Source: Zopfochytrium polystomum (taxonomy: Eukaryota; Chytridiomycota; Chytridiomycetes; Chytridiales; Chytridiaceae). From it: 13,126 nt of DNA. This document shows, one piece after another, positions 1 to 8,495 of the stretch. The stretch is from positions 1 through 13,126 of the forward strand of contig JAIVFJ010000719.1 of the NCBI GenBank assembly GCA_025765615.1, read 5' to 3'. The translations under genes were made by a program, and so were the position numbers. How positions within the stretch are numbered: position 1 is the stretch's first letter; each line of letters begins with the position of its first letter. A model generated the notes under the pieces. It searched no databases. It saw only the letters and a list, made by a program, of their open reading frames with translations, and was not told the origin of the DNA.

Positions 1-1
1 G

Positions 2-109
2 TTCAGCGGGGCGGAGGCGATGCAAAATCGGGCACAGAAAAAGGTGGATGAGCATATCAAGCAGGGCGGGTGTGCTGTTGTTCATAACAAAAAGAACGGG
101 CAGTATTGA
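2..109 (+). CDS. 3' end of an unrecognised gene (tandem family, copy 1)
   Basis: An open frame enters from the left edge and ends at TGA 107-109, giving the last 35 residues of a protein. It is charged and helical at first (QNRAQKKVDEH) and then ends with GGCAVVHNKKNGQY. I do not recognise the family. It is treated as real because a second, diverged copy of the same 32-residue tail lies at about 1570-1665 with the same spacing. Shared residues include MQ, RAQ, VDEH, GGC, VVHN and NG. The upstream exons lie outside the window, so the role and location cannot be read here. The paralogue begins with a signal peptide, so by inference this protein is probably secreted too. Confidence 0.6.
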   Translation, partial: FSGAEAMQNRAQKKVDEHIKQGGCAVVHNKKNGQY

Positions 110-797
110 GTGGGACGGAAGTTGAACCTTTTGAACAAGCAAAGACGCCGGATATCAATGCAAGTAACCTTTTCGGTCACTTTTCACGTGAAACTTTGAC
201 GGACGAGCCCCCAAAGCGGGAGGAAACCGCAAAGCGTGACGTCATTTGGCTTTGTACAGATGACTGGCGCAGGTCAGATCGCAACTGTCATGCTCCATCG
301 GGGTTAGCGTTCACAGGGCTTGAAACAGTTCAGCAAGCTTTTGGCGTCTGCTTTTCGCCTCCGCACTTACACCCGCGGGTCGGAAACAGCAGTGACTGTA
401 ATACAGCGACACACGTCGACTAAAGCAACAGCGCCATTGCTGTTTGCGCCATTCCGTCGACCGATTGCGCGCTGGCGAGGCTCAGTGCTTGGGCTGCGCC
501 ACGGCCAATTCATCCACGCCAGTGTGAGCAGACTCAGCAAGGGAGTCGAACAGAGACAAAATTCATGGCGGCGGGGACTATCAAGCGGATGTGGGCGAAG
601 CACATTTTGTGCGCCCCCAGTCTAACCCCTAGCCAACTTCTTTTTTGCAAGGCGTGGGAGCATGTCAGGAATTCACCAGTGCGCAGCGGGAGGAACCAGA
701 GGAAAGAGCAAACGACCAATGGAGTGAGAGTAAAATAAAACAACAAGACAGTGCCTGCTAGCGACCGGTTGACGTGCAAGGAAACCCATCGCACGCG
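110..797. other. Spacer with no supported gene
   Basis: This stretch lies between the end of tandem copy 1 and the start of copy 2. Open frames of 60-105 codons exist on both strands, but none has a convincing signal peptide, domain motif or splice structure. Part of it is presumably the 3' region of copy 1 and the promoter of copy 2. Confidence 0.5.
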
Positions 798-1665
798 ATG
801 ACCATTTCCAATGCCATCGCAGTCGCAGCCCTTGGCTGTATTGTGTGGAGCGCTCCAGCCGGCAGAGGCATCACCAGCTCCACTGCGCAACGACGAGCAC
901 TCCTCAATCTTCCCTGCTCGACGAGCGCTCGCCCCCCAATGCTCTGCTTTAAGCCTCGCTAGCAAGTTGTTCCGTCGGATCGAGCCCATCTCCACGGAGA
1001 TCAACGCAACCAGCGCCGCCATCGCCGCCACTCAAGGAGCAAAGGCCTCTTGTTGAGGTCCGGCCCAAATTTGCTTCGTGCTGCGAAGCCCCTTTCAGTG
1101 TTTACACAATTCACTCACATTTTTATGTAGGTGCACCACTGTAAGAAAATTGCGCAACCCAGAAGAGGGTTCAAGGACGGTTTCGAGCAGGACAAAGGCA
1201 AGGAAAACAAGATCATCAACCACTACGAGGAGGATCCGTCGCATAGCTGCTATACGGTCTAGGGCAGGAGGTGGAAGACTTTCAATCGCACAGACCGACT
1301 GCAGCAAGAGCGAAAATTTCCGCTCCCTCCAATTCATCTTTCGTCGCGCGATCGACTTTGCCCTCACCAGCGACGAGTGGACGGTGCAAGACCTGGGTGC
1401 TCAGGCCGACTGTTCTCACACAAGGGACGGAGGCACGGTGACGCCACCTGCGAAGTCGACGGCGTCCGGCGGAAAGTCGTGGAATCCATTCAAAAAAGAA
1501 GCCCGTTGTCGCCGACGAGATCAAGCACGTAAAGTTGGTAATGGAATAAGGAGCTGGTTAGTTGGGTGGAGAATGATGCAAGAAAGAGCGCAGATAATTG
1601 TGGATGAGCATGTGGCGTAAGGAGGCTGTGTTGTTGTTCATAACACGACGAATGGGCACTTTTGA
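798..1665 (+). pseudogene. Decayed secreted-protein gene (tandem family, copy 2)
   Basis: ATG 798 opens a signal-peptide-like stretch (TISNAIAVAALGCIVWSAPA) in frame 3. The frame then appears to shift by one near 865 into a segment ending near SKLFRRIEPISTEIN. After a probable acceptor TTTTTATGTAG (ends 1130), an exon at 1131-1256 encodes a charged segment with CKKIAQ, FKDGFEQDKGKENK and YEEDPSHSCYT. A stop follows unless about 37 bases from 1257 to CACAG (ends 1293) are removed. Removing them joins in phase to SDEWTVQDLGAQADCSHT and KSWNPFKK. The A6 run at 1492-1497 breaks the frame again, with VVADEIKH in the next frame. The last 32 residues align with copy 1 but carry an in-frame TAA at 1618-1620, then GGCVVVHN and a final TGA at 1663-1665. 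The family is not recognised. It would be a small cysteine-containing secreted protein. Exon limits are approximate. Confidence 0.5.
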
Positions 1666-2299
1666 GATCTGCAGTGGGCGTGCATTAATGGGAGACTGGA
1701 CGTCGTTTCGTGTCTTTGTGGAGGCTTGGCGCTGACGTGAAAGGAATGAGCGAGGTTGGTGGGTCTCCCCTCGGTTTCGCTGAGGGGAACGATCATTACT
1801 CCACTGTGGATTTCTTGCGTGATGGGGAAATGAAGAGAGCGAGCGAATCCAAACATTAGTTGAGTATCCCAGCAACTTGCAAATGCGCCCACCACTCTCT
1901 ACTCAACGCATCTAGTCTTGTCGAACATATTGCGGTGCAGCTGGGCAGTAAGAAGGCCGTTTTGGTGGTTCAGTTTGCCTTGGATGTGATGTGCACTGGA
2001 TCGAATTTTCGCCGAAAGATTCAAATAGTTTCCGACTCGTCCTACTGGGATGGAACACGGGCGCAGTTGATCTGGCAAGTGGCAAGAGTTTGGGCTTGGC
2101 GATGGCGCATTCGAGGTGAACCACTGGCCGATATGCGCTGCGCTCCGTCCCGAAAGGTGGGCGGGTCGAGATACCCAAGGGAGGCGTTCAAAAACCGCCA
2201 CTTTTAAATGCAAGAGCCAAAATCAAAATCAATATATTCAATGACAACGTATTCACAAGAGCACCAAAGCGACGAACCTCCCACCCCGTTCAGAAAAAT
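1666..2299. other. Spacer with no supported gene
   Basis: The tandem pseudogene (+) and the proline-rich gene (-) converge on this stretch. Open frames of 80-115 codons occur on both strands, but none has recognisable motifs or a believable start. The minus-strand sequence just below 2300, including AT-rich 2215-2260, is probably the 3' untranslated region of the proline-rich gene. Confidence 0.45.
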
Positions 2300-2795
2300 T
2301 CACCGTCCGAAAGTCCTTGTTCTCGATCTTGACGTTCTGAAGTCTTTCTTCCCGCTCACGGGGACAAACTTTGGCAGAGGCACGTAACTGGGGCACTGGC
2401 ACGTACTGGGGCACTGGGACTGGTTCCTTCCTGACGTAGCTTTGACGCTCGACGACGGTAGGCTGCTTCTTTGGTGCCGGGGGCGGCTTCTGCTGCTTCT
2501 TGGTCTTGTCCGTCGGCGGCGGGACGTACCCGGACGTCTCCGCCTCGGCGTTCGCGAGCGCCGGCGGAGCCGGTCGGCTCCGCGGCGGCGACGCGGGTGG
2601 TGCGCTGGCTTGCGGGTTGGCGGGCGATGGCGGTGGCGGGCGGGTTGGGCATGTGGTTGCCGTTCATCGTATCGTTGGCCGTGATGTTTGTTCCGGTCGG
2701 AGCCGCGTCCGTAGTGGTCGGTGGGAGGAGAAGCGCATCTGGCCATCGACGCGTGCAGGGCCAAAACGAGGGCGAGCGAAGTGTCCCGATTTCAT
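2300..2795 (-). pseudogene. Frame-broken gene for a proline-rich secreted protein
   Basis: ATG at 2795-2793 sits in a good context (ACAATGAAA), about 100 bp downstream of TATAAAG. Five or so codons later the frame shifts by one into SLALVLALHASMA, a typical signal-peptide core. The protein-like reading then moves to a second frame (PTGTNITANDTMNGNHMPNP, with two N-glycosylation sequons, NIT and NDT). It moves to a third frame (KPPPAPKKQPTVVERQSYV) and returns at a one-base indel inside a tandem repeat to YVPLPKFVPVSGKKDF, with the stop at 2302-2300. At least three or four indels are needed. The product would be a low-complexity, Pro/Thr/Lys-rich extracellular or wall-associated protein; no enzyme domain is visible. 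The frame used at the two ends is open throughout, but in the middle it reads as arginine-rich composition typical of a shadow frame, so I prefer the broken model. Confidence 0.45.
2381..2417 (-). repeat. Two tandem copies of an 18-19 bp unit coding PVPQYV
   Basis: Copy 2381-2399 (19 bp) and copy 2400-2417 (18 bp) are identical except for one extra A at 2386/2387. On the minus strand they encode the hexapeptide PVPQYV repeated, followed by a diverged third unit, PLPKFV. The extra base is what moves the reading frame from VPVPQYVPVPQ to YVPLPKFVPV. Confidence 0.85.
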
Positions 2796-2896
2796 TGTAT
2801 TTGTTCGACTCTGGATGTTTTGGATTGAATGCGGCTCTTTCCTAAGACTTGCGTTGCTCGATGATGAGTAGTAGACGATTCTGAGCCAGTGCCAGG

Positions 2897-2903
2897 CTTT
2901 ATA
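2897..2903 (-). promoter_or_regulatory. TATA-like element of the proline-rich gene
   Basis: TATAAAG reads on the minus strand about 100 bp upstream of the ATG at 2795, a normal distance for a TATA box. Assignment is by position only. Confidence 0.4.
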
Positions 2904-3428
2904 GAAGAGGGGTCACGTTCGCGTTCACAGTCGCACACACCAACAGGCTTTTCCGCGAAAAGGCTATTCTTAAAGGGGAGGTCACATACAAACAGTCCAA
3001 AACCTTGTTTAGAATTTCACTAGCATTTTTTACTTTGGCTCTGCCGCCTTGCCGGCTTGATTTTGCGGTCGAAGCTGTCACGAAAGGTGGAGCAGGTGTT
3101 GGACCACGGCCGTTCAAAGGGCCGGATCGATAAATAGGTTGCGCCGAGGTGGCTGCGACAAGAAACACCGCATTTAGCCATCCGGGAGTCTTTCCCTCCC
3201 GTTTTGGTAAGATTTTCTTGGCGCAATTGACTGTTTGCCCGAGACAGAGACAGAGACAGAGTTTAGAGAGGGCCGCGACTGACAGAGAAAGGACATCAAA
3301 GGAGCTGGCAACAAGCCTCCTCTCGGCCAAACTCCACTCTGCGCGCAAAGTCACTCATCTTCTTGCTCACCAAACAAAGCCGCCTCTCCGCTACTTGCTC
3401 GCTCGACGCAACGACCGCGGCACCGGAC
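2904..3428. other. Spacer with no supported gene
   Basis: This stretch lies between the divergent proline-rich gene (-) and the GH5 remnant (+). It holds a short tandem repeat, (GAGACA)3, at 3241-3258. A 151-codon minus frame and the front of a plus frame cross it without recognisable motifs. The N-terminal half expected of a GH5 enzyme is not present here in any frame. Confidence 0.45.
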
Positions 3429-4491
3429 TGTTTCACCGACCCGACCGTGGCGGCCAACTTTTCGCCCTCGTGACCGCCGTCGTCAACCGCACCAACAACG
3501 CGGTGTCCCTGCCGCGACGCTATTGCGAGGACCCCGCAATCCTGGCCTGGGAGACTGGGAACGAACTGCAGACGCTCGCCGGCGGGCGTGTGCCTGCGAA
3601 TTGGATGCTGGCCGTCGCGAGGACCGTCAAGGATGTGCTGAGGACCGTGCCCGTGGACCGCATCGGTGCGGCCGGTGTCGCGCCGGGGAACCAGCAGCTC
3701 GTGCTGGACGGTTCGGACGGCGCGCGGACGGGTTGACAGGAAGAGGTGTTGGATGACCCGGATGTGGATTTCATTATTACGACTTTGTTATGGCGCCGGC
3801 TGCGGCGGGGAGTGACGAAGAGCAGGGCCCGGTCGGGTGGCCGGTCTTGGTGACGGCAGTGGCTACTGCGATCGGTGTGATGCTGGTTTTGATGTTGTGG
3901 ATGAAGCCGCAGTGGATCGTCCCATCGACGACGCGAAAGCGTTCCCCGTCGGCGAATTCGGCCTCACCGCGACCTCCAACGTCCGCGACCTCCTCGTGGC
4001 CGTGACAACCGCGAACGCCTCCTGCGTCGGCGCGATGCTGTGGAGCCTGCGGTTCCGCGCGAGGGACGGCGGGTGTTACGTGCATAAAGAGGGTGGCGGA
4101 TATGAGGCGTACCATGATCGCGGCGCGGCGGGGATGGGTGCGGGGACGGGGCACGCGGCGGGGTTTGGCGCAGATGACGGGGCCGTGATGGCGTTGATGG
4201 TTGTTCCCGCGCTGCCGCTGGTGGTGCTGCGGACGGGCAACGCGACGACGGCCGCGAACGGGACGGCGGTTGCTGTGGTGGAGGGGGGTCGGCGGTCGGG
4301 GGGCGGCGGAGGGGTTTGTGGTGGTGACGAAGGACGTAAGCGAGGCGGTAGCGGCGGGTGGGACTGCAGCGGCGGCGGAGGCAATGTTTGTGGACGAGGT
4401 CGGGGCGGGGGTGAAGGCGGCGTGGTATCGGGTGACGGGATGGAGTCCGGCGGAGTTCGGGGAGATGTCGGAGGCCGTCAGGTTGTTTTGA
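3429..4491 (+). pseudogene. 5'-truncated, frame-broken GH5 mannanase-like glycoside hydrolase
   Basis: Segments of a GH5 (alpha/beta)8-barrel enzyme of the endo-beta-1,4-mannanase type appear in order. They are CFTDPTVAANF (frame 3); ALVTAVVNRTNN, then EDPAILAWETGNEL with the acid/base Glu of the GNE motif, then LVLDGSDG and VLDDPDVDFI (frame 2, interrupted by TGA 3734-3736); SDEEQ (frame 1); AKAFPVGEFGLT with the nucleophile Glu, then GAMLWSLRFRARDGG and YVHKEGGGYEAYH (frame 3); and a C-terminal AWYRVTGWSP like the end of an FN3 domain, with stop at 4489-4491 (frame 1). Frame changes fall near T4 at 3459-3462, between about 3780 and 3840, and in the G-rich run 4283-4303. Roughly the first third of a GH5 catalytic domain is missing. 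Both catalytic acids survive, so the loss is recent or the indels are sequencing errors. An intact enzyme would cut plant or fungal mannan outside the cell. Function is inferred from motifs only. Confidence 0.7.
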
Positions 4492-4823
4492 TTGTTGGGG
4501 GCCTTGTTTGTGTTGCCTCTTCTTTTGTTCTTGGTTCGCTTTTGTTCTTGGTTCTCATAGTCGTAGAGTGAAACAGGGCGTAGCCGCCGAGTGTGCCCCG
4601 GGTCCGTCGTTATCATCATCACCGCACAGCTGCAAATGTCTGTCATCCCGATTTCTTTAAATTTAAGTCCAAATTGTTTGCAAAGTAGGGCATAACGTCT
4701 CGACAAAAAGAAGAATGTCTTTTCTGAGCTAAAGCCTTTTGAAAAACTCAGCCAATGCGATTGTCGCCGCAGATATCTTGACAGATGCAATTTCGTCACT
4801 TCAAAGTGAAGGCAACGGGACTA
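4492..4823. other. Convergent spacer between GH5 remnant and transferase gene
   Basis: The GH5 remnant (+) and the ADP-ribosyltransferase-like gene (-) end toward each other here. The sequence turns AT-rich around 4655-4700. I see no gene or RNA. Confidence 0.5.
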
Positions 4824-6011
4824 TTATTTTGGCTTTTCAAACAGTGCCTTTCCAGCAGGGGATTTGCCCTCAGCTGCACGCGCCCCCGGATTCGTGGATG
4901 ATGTGGGGCCGGCCGTACCACTCACCGTCGCTCGTTTGTTCTTGAAGGGCGTCTGACTATTTGAGACCCGTTTCGTGTTACTCGACTGTTCACAAAGGAG
5001 GTGTGGGGAATTTTGTTGTTTTGAAACATTGAAGAAAAAATGAGTGCAAGGCAAACCAACAAAGACAGTACCTTTGCCCCGGCCTTGTTCTTGCACGCCT
5101 TGCCGCCGCCGCCCGCAGCGCGTCTCCGCAGCCCGCCGATCTCGACGATGCAGTCCTTTGGGATCGCACCCTCCACGAGCACCTCCTTGTCGTCCTTGGA
5201 CCAGATGTGAGCGCGCGTGCGGACCTGCTTGTGCGTCGACTTTCGCACGTCGTAGCCGCCTTCCTCGTGGTTCCAGGGGCCGCGGTCGGTCCGGTCCCAG
5301 TCGGACCCCAGGTGCGTCATTCGGCCGCCCAGAGTTGAGAGGTCCTTGATCTTGTCCTGCGGCAGCTTTGTGCGGTCGATCTGTCGGTTTCGTGTCCCAT
5401 TCGAGGAGAAAACCTTCACCAGAGCGAACCCGCAAAGAGAGAAAACAAAAGAGAGGAACAGCAGGGCATCCCTAAAAAGGGTTCCCCTCGAATCCGTACC
5501 TTTGCAATTTTTCCGTTACCGAAGTCGCCGCTGGCGTACCGCTTGGCCTTCTCACTGTCTTTGGTCGTGGAGATGAAGTTGCTTGGCTGCGACACCATGT
5601 TGCCGACGTGGCATGCGGGGCAGCTGGAAGGGTTGCTGCACTCGGAACCTAAAAGAAATTTCCGCAAGAGGGTTGGACAGTGGAAGTAAGAAGCCTGCAA
5701 GGAAAGAACGGCCCAAAGCAGCCAGAGCCTCACACTTGTTTTTCGGATCGATTTGTTTCAGGTACTGCGCAGTGGGTCGGATCTCGCCGTGAGACTTCAA
5801 GCTGGAGACGTCGTGGTCGTTCAGCGCGCGATACAGGTACTTGTCCTTGTTAACCCTGCCATAGAGAGGAGAAGGGTTGTCACTTTGCCTCCAAGAAACC
5901 AACTGCTCACATACCTGCGGCGAAGACGGGGCCGCTGTTACAGAGGATGAAGAAGAGGGTGGCGAGCGCGGTCAGGAAAGAGCAGGCGGAGCGGAGTGAT
6001 TGGGTCTTCAT
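4824..6011 (-). CDS. Secreted ADP-ribosyltransferase-like protein, five exons, 280 aa
   Basis: Exons 6011-5911, 5855-5734, 5648-5500, 5380-5072 and 4985-4824 join in phase with no internal stop, across introns of 55, 85, 118 and 86 bp, all GT...AG. Residues 1-32 form a signal peptide: MKTQSLR, then a hydrophobic core, then PVFAA. The mature protein has YLYRAL (Arg43), FISTTKD (Ser101-Thr-Thr) and KEVLVEGAIP (Glu190/Glu194). This matches the order of the R-S-E signature of NAD-dependent mono-ADP-ribosyltransferase folds. HGEIRP after the Arg motif and DLSTLGGRMTHLG before the Glu motif fit loop regions of such folds. Between the Arg and Ser motifs lies C75-x2-C78-x5-C84-x2-C87, possibly a zinc knuckle or two disulfides. 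Residues from about 208 onward are a basic, low-complexity tail (RRRAAGGGGK; many Lys/Ser/Thr). The substrate is unknown. Enzymatic activity is an inference from three short motifs, and it could be an inactive relative. The first intron's donor was chosen as GTGAGC (5910) because the nearby GTATGT would break the frame. Confidence 0.65.
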
Positions 6012-6029
6012 CCCTTTTTTCTTGTTTTG

Positions 6030-6109
<80 letters not shown>

Positions 6110-6948
6110 CTCCAATCTCTGATTACAGCCGCCGAAAGTAGAGACTTTCTTTTGAATACAGTGGATTGCACCCATCGCTTCCGGTTGAGTGGAGTTGCGC
6201 CTTCACGGCGTGGGCTGAGCTCGAATTTCAACAGGCTTCTGCTGTTTGTCTCCACTCAAAACTACCTTCAGTGGAAAGTAAGAAAGACACTTCCCGCAGC
6301 TTCCGACTATTCGCGGAAGTGTTGCAGGATTCGAGACGAGCACTCGGACAGACAGACAGACGCACCTACAGGTTGTTTGTCCGACTGTTTTCCATTCGTC
6401 TTGTCCTCCCCAGATATTCCATTCTTCCCACACGGGTAAATCTCTCCCCACCTCGGGTATTCTAGTTTTCCCGCTCCGATCGGACATAAAAGGGCCTTCA
6501 CTCAATACATGAATCAGCTTCCAACAAGGAGGGTACAGTTGCTGTGTCCAGCAGGAGTGTGAAAAGGGTGCGGCGACGTGTGTCCGGCTCGGAGAGCTGA
6601 ACACCTCCTGAGGAAGGCCATCGAAGCTTACAATGCAACAGTAGAATCGACTTTGTGTAAAAATCCCTTGTGGAGTGTGGAGTGTTTGGTGTGCGTGTGT
6701 GCATCAGAGTGTGAGCAAGTGGGAGGGCGGCCCCAATCGTCGGCACAATACTTCGGCAAAACCACAAATATTATCTCTTTTTTCATTCATTTTGGATACC
6801 CACGACCCAGCGAGCCTGCCTGCTTCCGCTTGAATGGATTTCCGACTCCGACGACTCGGGCGCACATTAAAAGTGAAGGCCAAAGGTTCCGAGTTTTCCC
6901 TCTTTTTTTCCCTCCTTCCTCCCTACCCTGGCATTCCAAAAATCTGCA
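6012..6948. other. Divergent promoter region between transferase and cyclin genes
   Basis: The minus-strand transferase gene (start 6011) and the plus-strand cyclin gene (start 6949) diverge from here, so the 937 bp should hold both promoters. It contains the (CT)n tract at 6037-6108, a short (GACA)4-like run near 6346-6361, and a TATA-like ATAAAAG at 6486-6492 on the plus strand. No protein-like reading frame is convincing. Frames through the microsatellite only encode Ser-Leu or Arg-Glu runs. Confidence 0.5.
6037..6108. repeat. (CT)32 microsatellite
   Basis: An uninterrupted CT dinucleotide repeat runs from 6037 to 6100, followed by one G and a further TCTCTCT. It lies 25 bp upstream of the transferase ATG, where the coding strand reads (GA)n, so it sits in that gene's 5' untranslated region or core promoter. 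Confidence 0.97.
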
Positions 6949-7836
6949 ATGATGATCGCCGTGCCATCAGATCCCGACGACCTCTCCGCGGGTGACGCGT
7001 CGTTGGCGACGGTGATTCCACCCCTGCCCGAAGAAACCGGCCGACCTGATTCCAACGCTACCTCGCTCCCCAGTTTCCGTCGCGACTTTCGACAAGCCCT
7101 CATCTGTGAGCCGCTTGTCCTCTTTCCCACCAAAAACCTCCCCTCTCTGATTCTAAACACCGACAAGAATACAGTTGTAGCGGCTGCAAGCGTTAATGGC
7201 GCGCCCGCGGGGCCACCGACGGCGCCGCCAACAGGAAAGCCCGACACCGTCGCCGCGGTTCGGCGAGATTTTCGCCAAGCGATCATCTGTGAGCCAGAAG
7301 CGATGCGTGGCTGTTTGCTGTTTTGGTCCCCGCGACCCCTCTTCTCACCCGCACGCACAGATTACGCTGCCGCGACAGTCGACGGAGGGATCTACACGCA
7401 CGCCGCGCCGGCCACGCTCAGCCGGCCCGCGACGCAGCGATTCATCTTTGAGATCGTGAAGCGATCGCGCGCGACGTTCTACGACTTGCAGCTCGCGCTG
7501 TTCTGCTTTGTCCGCCTGCGGAACGCGCACGCCGCCTCAACCGCCTCGACGGCAACGACCTCACCCACCGCCAAGGAGTCCTTGGTGCCTCCCACCGCCG
7601 CCACCAACTCCGATTTGTCATCTCCGCCGTCGCCACCCACCTCCCCCTTCGCCCACCGCCCCTCACATCCTCACCCGCACCACCCCGCACCGACGAAACG
7701 CACCTCCACTTCCTCGGCGCCCTGATCATCTCCCACAAGTACCTCCACGACGCGCGCGTGGACCGCGATCGCGGGTCTCCCGTCGGACTCGGTAGACGCC
7801 GCCGAGCGGTTCGCTCGACTCGGCTTTCTTTCATGA
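6949..7836 (+). pseudogene. PHO80/PCL-like cyclin, frame-broken
   Basis: ATG 6949 (context GCAATGATG) opens a 230-codon frame. It contains a duplicated 12-residue motif (7078-7113 and 7261-7296) and then the start of a cyclin box, RFIFEIVKRSRATFYDLQLALFCF. A Pro/Ser/Thr/His-rich insert follows, as in fungal PCL-type cyclins, where a similar insert splits the box. The reading then shifts near 7690 to FLGALIISHKYLHDAR (frame 3). It shifts back inside the CGCGCGCG tract at 7751-7758 to WTAIAGLPSDSVDAAERFARLGFL (frame 1), ending at TGA 7834-7836. These match the PCL consensus of a FLAALxxASKYLxD helix, then WxKIxGLP, then NERxFL. Such cyclins activate Pho85-type kinases in phosphate, nutrient or morphogenesis control. 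An optional 54-bp intron at 7307-7360 (GTGGCT...CACAG) would keep the frame. The shifts may be sequencing indels rather than gene death. Confidence 0.6.
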
Positions 7837-7896
7837 CCACGTACGCTTCTTGCTTTCAATCGGACTCAACTCGCTTCGCTTCCATCTTTCCCACAG

Positions 7897-8177
7897 CCAA
7901 GTGCTTGCCCAAGGCCGCCACGCAGCATCCAATCGACACGACATGGCCGCCGCATCCGAGCATAACGAGGCCTGACACGAAAAACACCGAAAGGAGGACG
8001 CGCGCGAGCTTAAAATCGCGCAAACGTTAGGCATTCCGTTGAAAGATGTTCGAATCCTTATCCACGGAACAAAGAGCGAGAAGGAGGCGGTGGCTGCCCA
8101 GCTGAAACAAGCTCACGAGTGGGAGCAAGTTGAAAAGCAATTGAAGGAGCTTGGGTTTGCGTTACGGCGACGCCGTT

Positions 8178-8179
<2 letters not shown>
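7897..8179 (+). pseudogene. Charged helical coding segment after the cyclin box
   Basis: After a good candidate intron (GTACGC at 7841 to TTTCCCACAG at 7896, 56 bp) frame 2 is open except for TGA 7973-7975, and it ends at TGA 8177-8179. From 7997 it encodes a strongly charged, helix-prone segment (DARELKIAQTLGIPLKDV; AAQLKQAHEWEQVEKQLKEL; ends LRRRR). The codon choice and amphipathic pattern look protein-coding. It may be the C-terminal exon of the cyclin gene or the end of a separate small gene. The family is not recognised. The in-frame TGA would break any product that includes the upstream part. Confidence 0.35.

Positions 8180-8182
<3 letters not shown>

Positions 8183-8250
<68 letters not shown>
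8183..8250. repeat. (TC)34 microsatellite
   Basis: A perfect TC dinucleotide repeat of 68 bp starts four bases after the TGA at 8177-8179 and is followed by degenerate GCTCCCGCTCTCGC. It is nearly the same length and orientation as the tract at 6037-6108. Confidence 0.97.
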
Positions 8251-8253
<3 letters not shown>

Positions 8254-8495
8254 CCCGCTCTCGCTTCATTTCTTTTTCTTCTACAACCCTCGCTCTCTCA
8301 CTCTTTCCCTTTGTTTCTGATTCTCAGTAACTTCAGCGCATGCAAAATAAAAGGTGGTGCTATTCCTGGCAGCCATTGTTATTTTTTGCATTGTGATATT
8401 ACCAACTGGTTCCTCTAATGTCGGGAAGTGATTAGATGGCAGCCCGGAGGTGATTTGGTATCGACGGTCAATTATATTTACCTTTTGAAATTCCA

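Noticed and set aside
1860..2207. Plus frame with IQIVSDSSYWDG, faintly like an RNase H core
   Set aside because: The similarity is limited to a few residues, no further catalytic residues follow, and there is no surrounding retroelement structure.
3777..4799. 340-codon minus-strand frame
   Set aside because: It overlaps the GH5 remnant, which has clear catalytic motifs on the plus strand. The minus reading is Pro/Ala/Arg/Thr low complexity with no motif.
5938..6255. Frames coding long Arg-Glu or Ser-Leu runs
   Set aside because: They are only the CT microsatellite translated; the transferase gene begins within this stretch in another frame.
3734..7975. In-frame TGA codons at 3734 and 7973 as evidence for a recoded TGA
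   Set aside because: TGA is the natural end of several frames here (107-109, 8177-8179, 10278-10280), Trp codons in intact genes are TGG, and both genes with internal TGA also have frame breaks.
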